Origin: Symbiodinium natans
Taxonomy: Eukaryota; Sar; Dinophyceae; Suessiales; Symbiodiniaceae
Length of the DNA: 64,000 bases
NCBI GenBank assembly: GCA_905221605.1
Contig: CAJNDS010002611.1
Span: 214,202 to 278,201 of the forward strand
Direction of reading: 5' to 3'
Part shown: positions 1-10,935 of the stretch, piece by piece
How positions within the stretch are numbered: position 1 is the first letter of the stretch
How the letters are laid out: the number at the start of each line of letters is the position of its first letter
Made by a program: the position numbers and the translations under genes
Notes under the pieces: model-generated
Databases searched by the model: none
Told to the model about the DNA's origin: nothing
The model's input: the letters and a program-made list of their open reading frames with translations, nothing else

Positions 1-499
1 GCCCCCCCCCCCAAAACAAAATCGACTCTCTCAATCTTGAATCTAGAACGTACAGCACACTTTCTGCAACAATGTCGGGGACGCAAGCTGCAGGCACCTG
101 TGAATTTTCAGTGTTGGGAGCATAAGCTTTGTTTGCAGACGTGACTTTTCGGGGGGTCTTATTCCGGAGCGATACTCAAAGCGAAAACCACACGAAGTGC
201 TGGGCAAAGGCCCTGCCCCAGGATGAGGGCTAAAGGGCGACTTGAGGAAGAGTGCCTTGCTTCACAGCCTAGCAGGATCCTCTTTCTCGAAATCCCAGCC
301 ACAATGCTCACCGTCCCACCATCGAAACCATTCCCGGAATCTCATAGCAGTAAGGCGAAAGTCCCGTAGCAGCATTGAGCCAAAATCCCATAAACCGATA
401 GGGCCCCCAAAAAGTGACACCCCATATATTATTTCATGAGCATTTACAACCATTTACATAAAGTTTTTTGCGGCTGCTCATGTATGCACCATGCTCCCT
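1..499. other. No supported gene; probable intron of VWA8-like gene
   Basis: I see no convincing exon here, although the VWA8-like gene to the right must have further 5' exons, so this is probably intron. It starts with a C-run. Positions 374-385 hold TTGAGCCAAAAT, which is the reverse complement of 12 bases of the dinoflagellate spliced leader as I remember it. The orientation is opposite to the gene, so it is probably chance. Confidence 0.4.
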
Positions 500-3400
500 G
501 GCAGTGCTGTCGAAGCGCAGGAAGCCAGTCAAAGCTGCCAGAGTGGCAAAGGGCATCCTGCACATTGGAGACGTAACCTGTCCTGTGCGGACGCCAGCCA
601 GGTTGCCCCATGTTGCATTTTTTCTTCAACGTGGCTTCAACGCGGCCAATTCTCGGTGTGACGATCCATGGAGCCATGTGTGCAGGCCTGAGTTGGTACC
701 AGACGTGGTCTTCGTCGATATCCCGCAGCATGTCGACATCCTTGAGAAGATGCTGCTGGATTGGACTCTCGGCCGGGGCCTCCAGTATCAAGCCCCGTCC
801 AACTGCGCCCCGGTCCCCAGTTCGCGTGGCGAATTCTCCATGGTTGTTTGATGTATTTTGATGTTGTTTGCACTGGACCTGGAAGCAGAGTCTCGACTTC
901 TCATTCTCCGCTGAACTGTCATCATTACTGTCCAATATGCTAAAGACAATGGTTGCTAGGCTAGGCCTGACCATGAATGAATTCAATGCTGCAGATGATT
1001 TCCCCCAGAACTTGGGGAAGGTTCCCATGTAGTTGTGATCGCGCGTCAGTGTGAGGTCATCACCTCCTCCTTGTCGGCAACCAGGGCGTTGGCAAGAACA
1101 AACTCACAGACCGACTCTTGGGGCTTCTACAATGCGAAAGAGACCCAAAGCTGCACAGAGTGTCACAGAGACCGGCAAAGTCGGGAAAGTGTCACAAGAC
1201 TCCTGCGGGCTCTTAAGTTCTTGGGGAGCCCCGATTCTTTCCCAGCCCGTTGACTGCGCTTGCGTCATCTTGTTTGATCGTACGTCTTGTGCACACGTCT
1301 TTCGAGATCTTACAAGTATGTGCTAGCGCTCTTAAACCTCAGAATGAGGAGTACATCCAGCTTCATCGGGACACGACAGTCCAGAGCCTGATGCTGGCAC
1401 CGAGCTTGAAGTCTGGGGCAGTGGTTTGGGAAGACTCGCCATTGCTTCGGGCGGTCAAGGCTGGTCGGTGCCTAGTCGTCGATGAAGCCGACAAGGCACC
1501 CCTGGAAGTCGTCTGCGTGTTGAAAGCCTTGGCCGAGGATGCCGAACTGAGCCTGCCAGATGGGCGCACGGTCGTGAGAGCAGACGATGCACGATTGACC
1601 CAGATGTCAGAGGATGAAGTGGTAAAGATGTCAAGTAACTTTCGGCTCTTTGTGCTGGCAAACCGCCCCGGCTTCCCTTTCATGGGCAACGACTTCTTCA
1701 AGGTCTGCGGCGATGTTTTCAGCTGCCATGTGGTGGATAATCCCGACATTGCCAGTGAGGTGGAGCTACTTACGAGTGTGGGCCCGAGCGTTTCGAAAGA
1801 TCGCATCCTCCAGCTATCGCTTCTTTTCGCGGAGCTGCGGGAACTCGTAGCTTCAGGCCAGCTGGCCTATCCGTACTCAACTCGGGAGCTTGTGAAGCTG
1901 GTGAGCCATGCGCAACGCTTTCCAGGAGACGCATTGGAAGAAGTCGCTGCAGGTGTCTTTGCCTTCGACATCGCTGATACCAGGAAGCGTAAACCGTTGC
2001 TGGAAGTTCTTCAGAGACATGGCATCGCGACCACAGAGCGGGGAGTGCGTCTTCTCGAAGGACATCGTCCGGGTAAGATGAGCCTGCGACTGGATGAGAA
2101 TAGAGACAAATCAAAGGATGTCACCAACCGAGACAATCCCCATGGGGAAAGCCCTCCGGACATGGCTCAAGGGGGCCCCAAGCACGGTGAGTGGGATGGG
2201 CAAGAGCATATTGGCGGCAACCGGTTTGCGGGTGGCAGTGGTGGAACCGGCACCGCAGGACCGAGGCAGCCAGCTCACGCTGTCACGCTTGCCCACCATC
2301 CGAGCATCCGCCGGGCATCCGGGCGGCTGTCAGTCGCCATATCTCATCTAAGCATATCTAAGCGATTATTCTGTAGTGTTATGATTGGCATGTGCTGTCA
2401 TGCCACATAGGCAGTCGTGCACATCTCAGTGGCATAACGATGCCTTGGGTCACGTGACGTTTGCCGCAGGACTTGGAGGTCGATGGGGCCCTTATCGACT
2501 AGATGTGGGTCAGAAGCTGGTTCAGGTTTCCGAGGACAAGAAGCAGGGCTTGGACGAGGCCACAAAGCGCAAGGCCCAGCAAATGGCAGATGAAGCCTAC
2601 CGGAAGAGGCAGGAAGGAACATAAGGAACAAAGGGCACAAATGGGGCTTAGCCTGGCTTAGCGGATCTTAGCGGCTTAGAGCACCTGAAATGGAACCTGC
2701 CTCTCCGAGTTGCCAGGCTGGCCGAGATGAAGATGTCCTTGAAAGAAGGAGAGGCCTACGCATCCCTTCGGGAACAGGTCGCCACGCAGATTCAAGAAAT
2801 GAAGGCACGTCAAGTTTGGAGCGCTTTTCGTCTACCGTCGTTGGAGCTTAGAATGAAGTGACTGGACAATTCTAGGTCTGCTTGGAAAGCCAAGCAGCGC
2901 GGCAACACGAGCGACAATGGTTGAAGAATCAGACGGCGGGTGAGCTGGATGAGAGTCGTTTGGTGGCCCCTCGTTTGAAAGGCTTGCCATGTATAGCAAA
3001 TAGCATCGTTCCATCTTCCAGTCTTCGTTGCTGTTGAATGTTCTGTTTCATCCCGCTACAATACTTGTACAATGCTTAATTACGCCCAGCATCTGCCAGA
3101 AAACAAAGCATCAACAGAGCGCTAAGGATGGCATCACTGGGTGCAAGACTGTCTACATGAGACGCGGGGACCCTGAAGGGCAGCTGTTCGGCAGAAGCCA
3201 GCAGCATGCAAAACGCCTCACCTTTGTAATGGATATCAGCGGAAGCATGTGCCTCGCCTGCAGGGCTAGGAAATATTGCTGCCTCAGGCGCGTATATATA
3301 GATTTCCGATACCACACATGCAGTTTCGAACAGTCGTGTGGCCATTGCACCCTTTAGCTCATGATCAGGTACACATTTAATCGGATTGACCGACGGTTGC

Positions 3401-6206
3401 AACGACTGCAAGAAGTGGCTGCCTTTATTTTCGAGAGCTTTGCTGGCTTCGAGGACCCTGAGTCTGCAAAACAACTGCTGCGAGGGCCTCGTGAGGATTC
3501 GCAAGGTTTGGTGAGGTGCGAGGTGTGGGGGAGAATGAGCAATGAGGGAATGAGGGAATGAGGGAATGAGGGAATGAGGGAATGAGGGAATGAGGGAATG
3601 AGGGAATGAGGGAATGAGGGAATGAGACGACTACCGCATGGTCGGTCACAGCGGTACAGGCCCGGAGGCCGAAAGATTTGTTGAATGGGGCAGACCTCCA
3701 CGCTCCGAACCTTTGGCTGTGCAAAGGAGCCTTTTGTTGCCCTTTGTCTTTGTTTCACCCAATCTCAGCCCATCTCAGCGGTTGCGGCTTCCAGCTCGTT
3801 GTACTTTGTACAGCTTTGGATGCTTCAGCATTTCGTCCACAATTGGATTTGCAATGATTTGCACATTGGCAAGGACAAGGAGAGGTTGGAGATCTGCAAG
3901 ACCATGGAGGCGCGAGCGAATGAGCTAAGTAGCGCTCTCTGAGTTGTTGCAGAAAGCTCTCTGTCCTACACACAAACCGACCACACTTTGATGTGTGTTA
4001 ATGGAGTGCATGGCAGAACCCTACTCACCTAGGCACATGCTCAGTTCTGCTATCCTGGTGATCACACGCTGGAGGCACAGAAGCTTCATTCAAGTTTCAA
4101 TCCATTTGCTATGACATGAGTCTGTGCGTATGCGCAGGCCACAGCTCGTGCAATCGCAGAGCTTGGTCGGCAGACCGCGGACGAACGCTCCTCGGCCAGA
4201 GCCGGTGGCCTGGAGAGAGGGAGAGAGAGAGCGGAAGGAAGGAGAGAATCAATTAAAATTATAAGTCATGAATTATTAGTTAGAGTTGCAGTTAGAGTTT
4301 CGTTTTTTCTTAGATAGAAATGCTCGTAGAGTCTTGCAGAGAGAGAGAGAGAGCAAGCAAGCAAGAGAGAGAGAGAGAGAGTAGTTACATTCCCCGAAGA
4401 AGAAGAAGAGTAGTTAAAATAAGTGAAGATTTTGTTGAGGCTTCCTGCTGGTCGTGAGCGACGCCGACCTGCAGAGGCAGTCTCTCTTTTCAGAACAATT
4501 TCTTGGGCGGCACTTGAGGGGCGCTTTTTCTTTACCTCCTCCAAAATTGACAATCCAATTCCACTAGTTGGTTGTGCACAGTTATATCAAGTTATATCTT
4601 TATACATACTTTCACATTGAACGTACTTTTCTGGTTATTCTGACATGTGAGTGTGCAATGTTCGAGGGTGCAATGTTTGAGAGTGCAACTCAGTGAGCCG
4701 ATTGGACGATCTCGCAGGTACAATATCGATGTACGGAAGCTTGGAGGCAAATTAGGCAAATCAAAATCGAATTAAAGCGTTGCTCTTTGAGAAGCCGAAG
4801 CTCTGCTTCGCCAGACCAAAAGTCCACTGGCTCGTTCCTCGGGCTCCCCGTTCACCCCCAGATGCTTCTCAGAGTGTTGTCCCTTCGTATCCTTCGGTAT
4901 ACTCACTACTGTTATAGTGTCATCCCAAGCACACTGCTCGCAGCTCGCATGTTTCTGTGGCTGAAGATGCTGGATCCTTTTGACAACTTACCCTGGATAT
5001 CCCGCTGGTTTTCCTTGTCCTTTCTCCATCTGTCTCCCGTTGACCACGTATCTCTCCGCGCGTCTGGAAGGCTCCGCAGGCAAAGAGCAGGCCCCAAACA
5101 CGGTACGCCCAGGGCCTCGCAGACCCGTGCCCCTTGCCGCGCCAACCTGACAGCAGAACGAGCCTCAAACGGCCTGTCGTGGAATGTCCTGGCGGCAGCA
5201 TGGAGAAGGCGCCATTGCAGACCCAACAACGCGCGAAGGATCGAAAGGGCAAGGGTCCAGTGACTGCAGAGGGCAGAATACTCGGGTCGCTTAACAATGT
5301 GTTCTCTGAAGAAGCAAATTCGGGGCAGTTGAAAACGCTAGCGGCTGTGTACACATGTGTGCGCAGTCATGCTCACGGCATGTGGTACCAAATAGTCTTC
5401 ATGAGCACATTATGGCATGCAATGACATGCCAAGCGGGATTACACCATGTATTTCATGTCACAACTCATGCCCATAAGAAGTGGATGCAGAAGATTAGGG
5501 AGAAGAGGCGATGGGGGTGAGCAGACTAGCAGAAGCTTGCCAAGTGGATGACTGTGAGAAGCTTCATCACAACGCAACCAGCAGCTTGGTTTCTTGGAGC
5601 GCCACGGCAGCTGTGATAGCCAAGGCAGTGGAATCAAATCTTGCACAAGGATCCAGGCGTAAAGGCCTACGTCATCTTGATTTCCAACAACGTCGACGAG
5701 GCAATGACAAGAGCAGGGATGTTAGATGCTGTGTTATTGCACTGTTAGTTCTGGGTGACATAAGCATCTATAACTTGGCGAACAATCGTAATCCTGAAAA
5801 CCAGTGGCTGCGACTCAGCCAAAATAGGTACGTGACACGCACAGGCAGCCATTCATGGAACAAAGTACCAAACCGGCCTAGGTAGAGGGCATGCCCTAGC
5901 CGAAGTCATGTCTGGCAGTCGTCGCAGAGTTTGAAGGCTGAGCGAATCAAAGCAACCTTGGCACCGGGTCGAGCTCACATTTGTGCAGAAACGGCTAGCT
6001 TGGCTGTGACGTTCAAGCAGATCTTCAAGGACAGCATGCATCTCGGTGTAGCTGCTCACGGCGCTTGCATGGATCGTGGATGTGGATGTGTGTGTGTGTG
6101 TGTGCGTTATCGTTACATCAGGGAGTCCATGATGTTGCACAGCCGAGGCTGCGCGATTGAGCGCGCTAGTGCGGGACCAATGCAGAACAGAGCTGCACTG
6201 TGCTAA
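500..6206 (+). CDS. VWA8: VWA8-like AAA+ ATPase / von Willebrand A protein, 5'-partial, about 19 exons
   Basis: Resembles von Willebrand factor A domain-containing protein 8, a large mitochondrial dynein-like AAA+ ATPase. Exons I can place: about 500-601, 686-777, 1056-1135, 1343-2258, 2470-2608, 2717-2804, 2876-2955, 3118-3248, 3369-3460, 3627-3680, 3860-3909, 4033-4074, 4138-4186, 4440-4476, 4718-4746, 5628-5700 and 5928 to at most 6206. Exon 1056 carries Walker A (LLLVGNQGVGKNK). Exon 1343 carries Walker B (LVVDEADKAP) and LANRPGFPFMGNDFF. Exon 3118 ends in the MIDAS motif DISGSM; later exons give GHSGTG, GDHTLEA and VVSDADL. Joins were chosen so that frame and family sequence continue. 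Several donors are GC (778, 2609, 3910, 4075, 4477, 5701) and one is GA (2259). After the AAA+ part the reading passes within about 60 residues to the PKHG...GGNRFAGG linker. The animal protein has several hundred residues there, so this form is short. The exact stop is uncertain: the last frame closes at 6206 but runs through a GT repeat near 6088, so the true end may be nearer 6050. Confidence 0.88.
3540..3626. repeat. Tandem 8-mer GGAATGAG, about 11 copies
   Basis: Near-perfect array inside an intron of the VWA8-like gene. It ends directly at the acceptor of the next exon, whose first bases (ACGACTACC) follow the last GAATGAG. The repeat itself therefore supplies the AG acceptor. Confidence 0.95.
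4201..4400. repeat. GA-rich microsatellite in VWA8 intron
   Basis: Two blocks of GAGAGA (about 4217-4235 and 4337-4382), followed by GAAGAAGAAG. They fill most of the GC-AG intron 4187-4439. Confidence 0.85.
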
Positions 6207-6234
6207 GAGGCTCTGCGAAGATCTACGAAGTGAC

Positions 6235-7192
6235 AAGCTGCTTCGACGGCACCACTCTTCATCGACACGGATTGCGAAGGGGGCAGCAAGGAGTTCCACG
6301 TGCGTCGGTGTTCACCCAGATGGTGTACTTGCCTACCCCGCCGAGTGAAGGAGGAAATCAAGGAAGGCCAGGAGCATCATCGAAGTTTGCGCTTTCTCAT
6401 CGCCCGACGAAATCACCAACCACCAGCGGCATCACGTCTGCGACAACACGCTTGCGTGCCCGCTTTCGGGAGTGGGTACTCTGACTTCTCACGGCAATCG
6501 ACCATGATTCGAAGATTTCCTGTACGAACTTCGATCAGGGGATATTGTCGGCATTCAAGCCTTTTAACAGATGGCATCTGAGAGGCGCTTGGCATGGTTT
6601 GGTACATCCTGGCACAGGAAAAGAGACGGTGACAATGTGGGAAATGGGCACAGGATCCTGAACATTCGCAGCCGATGTGCTCAATTGAGCAGGTAGGATT
6701 AACGCTTCACAGGTGATGGCAGATGACATGCCAGCAACAATCTTGCAAGAGTAAAAAGTCGTAGACAACCTGGTGCCTCTGGACGTGGATCATGTTCTCC
6801 AAGCAACCGTTGCCTTGCGTTGCAGTTCCCATACAACCTGACAGGGGACACAATGTAATGAAGCGAGCAGAGCTGAGATTCTGAATCTGGTGGCAAGGGG
6901 CTTCTGAATATACTCTTATATGGACAATAAGATTAGGTTGTTTGTTGTGTTGCGTAGATGGGGACAGCGTGCTCACAAGGCAACTGTTTCGATCCACGCC
7001 CAATTGGCACGGATGCCTGTTCTCCCAACTCTGAACCCAAATTTCCTTGATCTCCTTAGAAACACTAGCACTGTTGTTCCTGCAGCTTGCGCTGGTCATA
7101 AAGCGCATCGGATCATTGTTGTCCCAAAGGCAAAGATTCGTCCAGAACCCCGAGCCAATTCTACGAAGGCAAAAAAGATGTCCCTGCGATGA
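6235..7192 (+). CDS. Coding-like fragments, unidentified
   Basis: Short open stretches with exon-like composition: one at about 6258-6300 (LFIDTDCEGGSKEFHV), one at about 6714-6752 (VMADDMPATILQE, after an AG), one at about 6760-6822 (DNLVPLDVDHVLQATVALRC) and a Cys-rich one at about 6959-7045. They could be exons of a small gene downstream of the VWA8-like gene. I recognise no family and cannot join them confidently, so this may be chance. Confidence 0.25.
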
Positions 7193-10100
7193 CCCTAAGC
7201 GCCCATAGTCGCCCGCGATCTACCTAAACCTCGCGATTCAAAGCCGGATTCAGTGTCCTCAAGCCCTACTGACAAGGCTTGAAGGCCCAAGACCATTTTC
7301 ACAGTGGAGTTGTTGAGCCTTATGTCGCGGCTACAGTTAGCCAGATCAATGGGTTTTAGTAATGAATCGGTAAGGTCTGGTAGGGCTTAAATACAGGGCC
7401 CACTCCCTGTGCGTGGCGCAGCTTCTCAGCTTACAGATCCCGAATGAGGGTACAGGCAGTCAATGCGCTCAGATACATGTATATATTGTTGGTAACCTTT
7501 GAACTATGCCGGTTAACACAGATATACAATGCAGCAATAGCGTGGTAAGATCAGTCGTTGCTCAGCGGCCATGAGCCCGATTTCGTCATGTGCAGACGCC
7601 CTAAGTAGGAGCAGGGCGCTTGCGTCGCTTAAGCGCAGTAGATAAGTCCTGAGGCATGAGCTGGTTAAGTAATCTAAGTGACCGTTCATGTCTAGACTCT
7701 GGCCGAAACCACAGAAAAGACGGGAACACGTCCAAGTGGATCCCTCATACAACCCTATACAGCCTCGTTTAGAGTAGTCTAAACGAGTCTAAACCCTATC
7801 AAAATTTTTAGCCTGCATGGCCAATGCGGCCGAGCCTGCAGCAGCTGCCTGCCTGCAGCAGGGCTGCTTGAGGGTATGTTTGTGTTTTGGATGTGTGTAT
7901 TTGTTTTGGACCTTTTGTTTTTGGCATTAAGTCTTTGCGATCTTGGATCTGTGAGGGGGGTTCGGACTATCCGGAGGTAGATGTTAGTTGGTGTAGGTCT
8001 TTGGATTGCTTTTTCGATGTTGGATTTAGGGCGCAAGATGTATACGCGGTTGGGATCGTCGGTTTTAGGCCATTTGCGGTGGTCAATTGGGATCTTGCAT
8101 CTGGGCTTAGGGGATTGGATAGATTTATCGGGTGCACACGGTTTTGGTACATCACGGGATTCGGGCGCGGGGCTTTGGATAGTTTCTGTTTGCTAAGCGA
8201 GTTGAGGCGTTGGTTTTTTTGGGGTGTGGTCTTGGATGTAGATTTAGGTGTTTGGAGTGTTCATTTCGTATTGGTTTCGACATACGAACCTAAAATCCAA
8301 CATTAACTAAACTCCATAGAGCATTAAGCAACATGAGGCAAAGAAATGCAACATACTATCATATTGGGCTCCAGACTCGATCGGGATCCCTCGCGGGCAG
8401 GGAAACCAGGCCAAATCACCGTCCGGCTCTATAAGTCGTTCGCTGCCCAGTACGCAGATCCGGAAGAGACGGAATCATCCGGAAATTGGACCTGGCAGAA
8501 TATGATGCGACACTCCGAAGTTAGACCCAAGTAGCGAAATAACTCGGAACTTTGAGCGGAAATGAGATGAATCGGCAGAAAAACTACTTGTCAAGTTTCG
8601 GAAGGAGGCAATGTAGCAGATGTAGCAGAAAAAGTAATTCAGCGAAGACGTTGTGCCATACAGACATGAAGTGCCAGATCGACTGTAGAGGCTGTCTTCT
8701 TCTTTCAGTAGTAGTTGAGTAGTAGCTGACGAGATACCACAACAGAACGTCAGAACAGCCTCGCAAAGTCGCTTTGTTCATATGCAGCCATTGTCTAGAA
8801 GGTTTTTCACATTTGGCGTTTTAAGGGTCTTGAGTGAGGGTTTTAGGGGTTAGGATTTCGGAGTTTGCCAAGAATCATACCATCTATTTCCCAACAGCAC
8901 GTACTGTTGAGTTCCCGTCTCTGAAGAAGGAGAAAATCGAAAGCCTGAAATCGCAAAAGAGGGGGAAGTCCGCAAATGAGCAGAAGAATCTGGAAACTCA
9001 GCCCAAGTGAAGTCCGTCACGAGGCGGAAACTTAAGTTACACATAAGCAGGAGATATGACGGAACAATGAGAAACGGCGCAAGGTTAACAGGCGTGCTTT
9101 GTAAAATCAACATTGCTGCCGAGGCTGCACAGGTGTCGTTTAGCCTGGTGCACACTGCGAGTTTGTTCTTCTATCGGTCGTAGCAGGGGAGGTAGTTCCC
9201 AGTAGCACAGAATCACTGGTGAGATTCTGAAAAAAGGGAAGGGGATTGAACAGACGAAAAATGAAGGCACACCTGGACTCACAATATTGTGGCACTTGTT
9301 CCAATAAGTGCAGCTTTTGCAGGGGCGGAGAGATAACTCTACCCGGGATGCACATCTGCCAAATTCAGGTCTAAGGTTTGTTTGTTCACGAGTCTCGACA
9401 TAAACATCCACACAGACAAATCTGTTTATGCCAGCATGTGATGCGATTCAGAAGGGCTAGAAAGTGAAGGAAGTGTAGCCGAACAGCTGTGGAAACGCCT
9501 GCAAAAGAGCCGCAACCACGCGAAATTCTGGCGAATATGCGCGGAAATGAAATGGACATGAGACGAAGTCGACTTGAAGTTCGTGGATGCAAAGCTGTGG
9601 GTTGCAGCAAGGCAACGGCAATGTTGCGGAGATGAATCGGCGGCGAAGCGGACAGGGGCGGAACGTGCCGGAAGGAGGCGAAATGAAGTGCACATCGAAC
9701 ATCAAGCAGGCAGCGGAACGAAGCAGAAAGGACCGAAATCAAGTGGTAATGCGCATTTCAAAGAAAATTTCGTGTGCATCGAAGTATTTATTTACTTGAC
9801 GTTTGGATGCAGTTTGCCTGTCTTTATTTCCTTCTCTCAGGGAGCTTACGGGGGCCCCCGCGCAGTGCGCGCCCCAGTGTGTGGCATCTCAGGTGTGAAG
9901 CTTTGCACAGACACAGGCACTTTGCCCTGATGTGTCATTTTTTTGGGCAGGGGTTGGGTGGGGGCTTGTCCGGAATGCGGCCTGCCTGCCACAGACATGC
10001 AAGCGCGCATGGAACTGCACACCACGCTTTCTCGCTCTCCCTCTCTCCCTCTCTCTCCCTCTCTCTTTCTTTGCAGACTCATGCACTACAGAGGCCCCAT

Positions 10101-10925
10101 GACCAAGCATCCATAACAACAGCTCCGTCAGAATGTCCTGTAGTCCTGGAGCTTTTGAAAAGCCCCAAACCATGGATTCATTCTGAGCCACTATTCACGG
10201 CTTTCAGGATCAGCTTTCAAGCACTAAACCGCTCAAGCAGCAACTGCAGCCCGCTCTCTAAAACCACCCCGAAACGACCCGAAACCCTACGCCCGAAATC
10301 CCAGCTGGCGGAAATTGCAGCCCCAAACCATCTGAAACCCTACAAGCAAGCCCTTGCTTGACCGGGTTACAGCCTTTCACTTTGGAAGCTGCAGCAGGAA
10401 CGCTACATCATATTCCAAATTTGGCAGGATCACATCTGGATTGCGGATTCAATCACATCTCTTGCTTGCTTGAACAGCATTTGCTACCTGCGTCTCTGTT
10501 TGAGAAAACAGTTGCCCAAGATAGAGACTCTCTTGGCTGCTCATTTCGTGTTGCTTGGAAAATTGAGATGTGGCGTGGCCCTGAAACAAATGGTCCTCAA
10601 GACCCAAGATCAAATCTGAACCGCCTTCAGTCCAGCCAAGACATTTCAATTGGTTCTATTGGGAAGTGAAAGTGAAGCGTTTCCATTCGGCGGTTTGTGG
10701 GTCGGTGGGCGGGGTGGGCGGGTTCGTTTTCTGATGTTTTCTGAAGGACCCGAAAAGACATGTTTCTGCACACCAGGAAATACCCGACACATGCCGTGGT
10801 AATTCTCGAGATGCGATCTTGGGACTGTCAGCAGGCCTACTGGGCCTACTGTAAGATGCCGTTGGAGAGAGACTTGAGAGAATGCACTCATATCTGGGAG
10901 CTTCTTGGTACATGGAAAATGGCAC
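7193..10925. other. No recognised gene; low-complexity and GCGGAAA-rich spacer
   Basis: Positions 7870-8300 are strongly G/T-skewed with recurring TTGGATTTAGG-like words. Positions 8440-9750 repeat GCGGAAA/GGAAAT words and a motif ending in CCCAAGT. Open frames here are short and compositionally biased. The 5' exons of the p115-like gene probably lie in the right part of this stretch, but I could not find them. Confidence 0.4.
10026..10075. repeat. (CT)n microsatellite
   Basis: CTCTCC/CTCTCT tract, pyrimidine-rich on the + strand. It is followed by TTTGCAG, which would make a good splice acceptor, but no recognisable exon follows. Confidence 0.85.
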
Positions 10926-10935
10926 GGAGGACGGA

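Noticed and set aside
374-385. Twelve-base match to the reverse complement of the dinoflagellate spliced leader
   Set aside because: Wrong strand for the adjacent gene, too short, flanking leader bases do not match, and the leader was recalled from memory.
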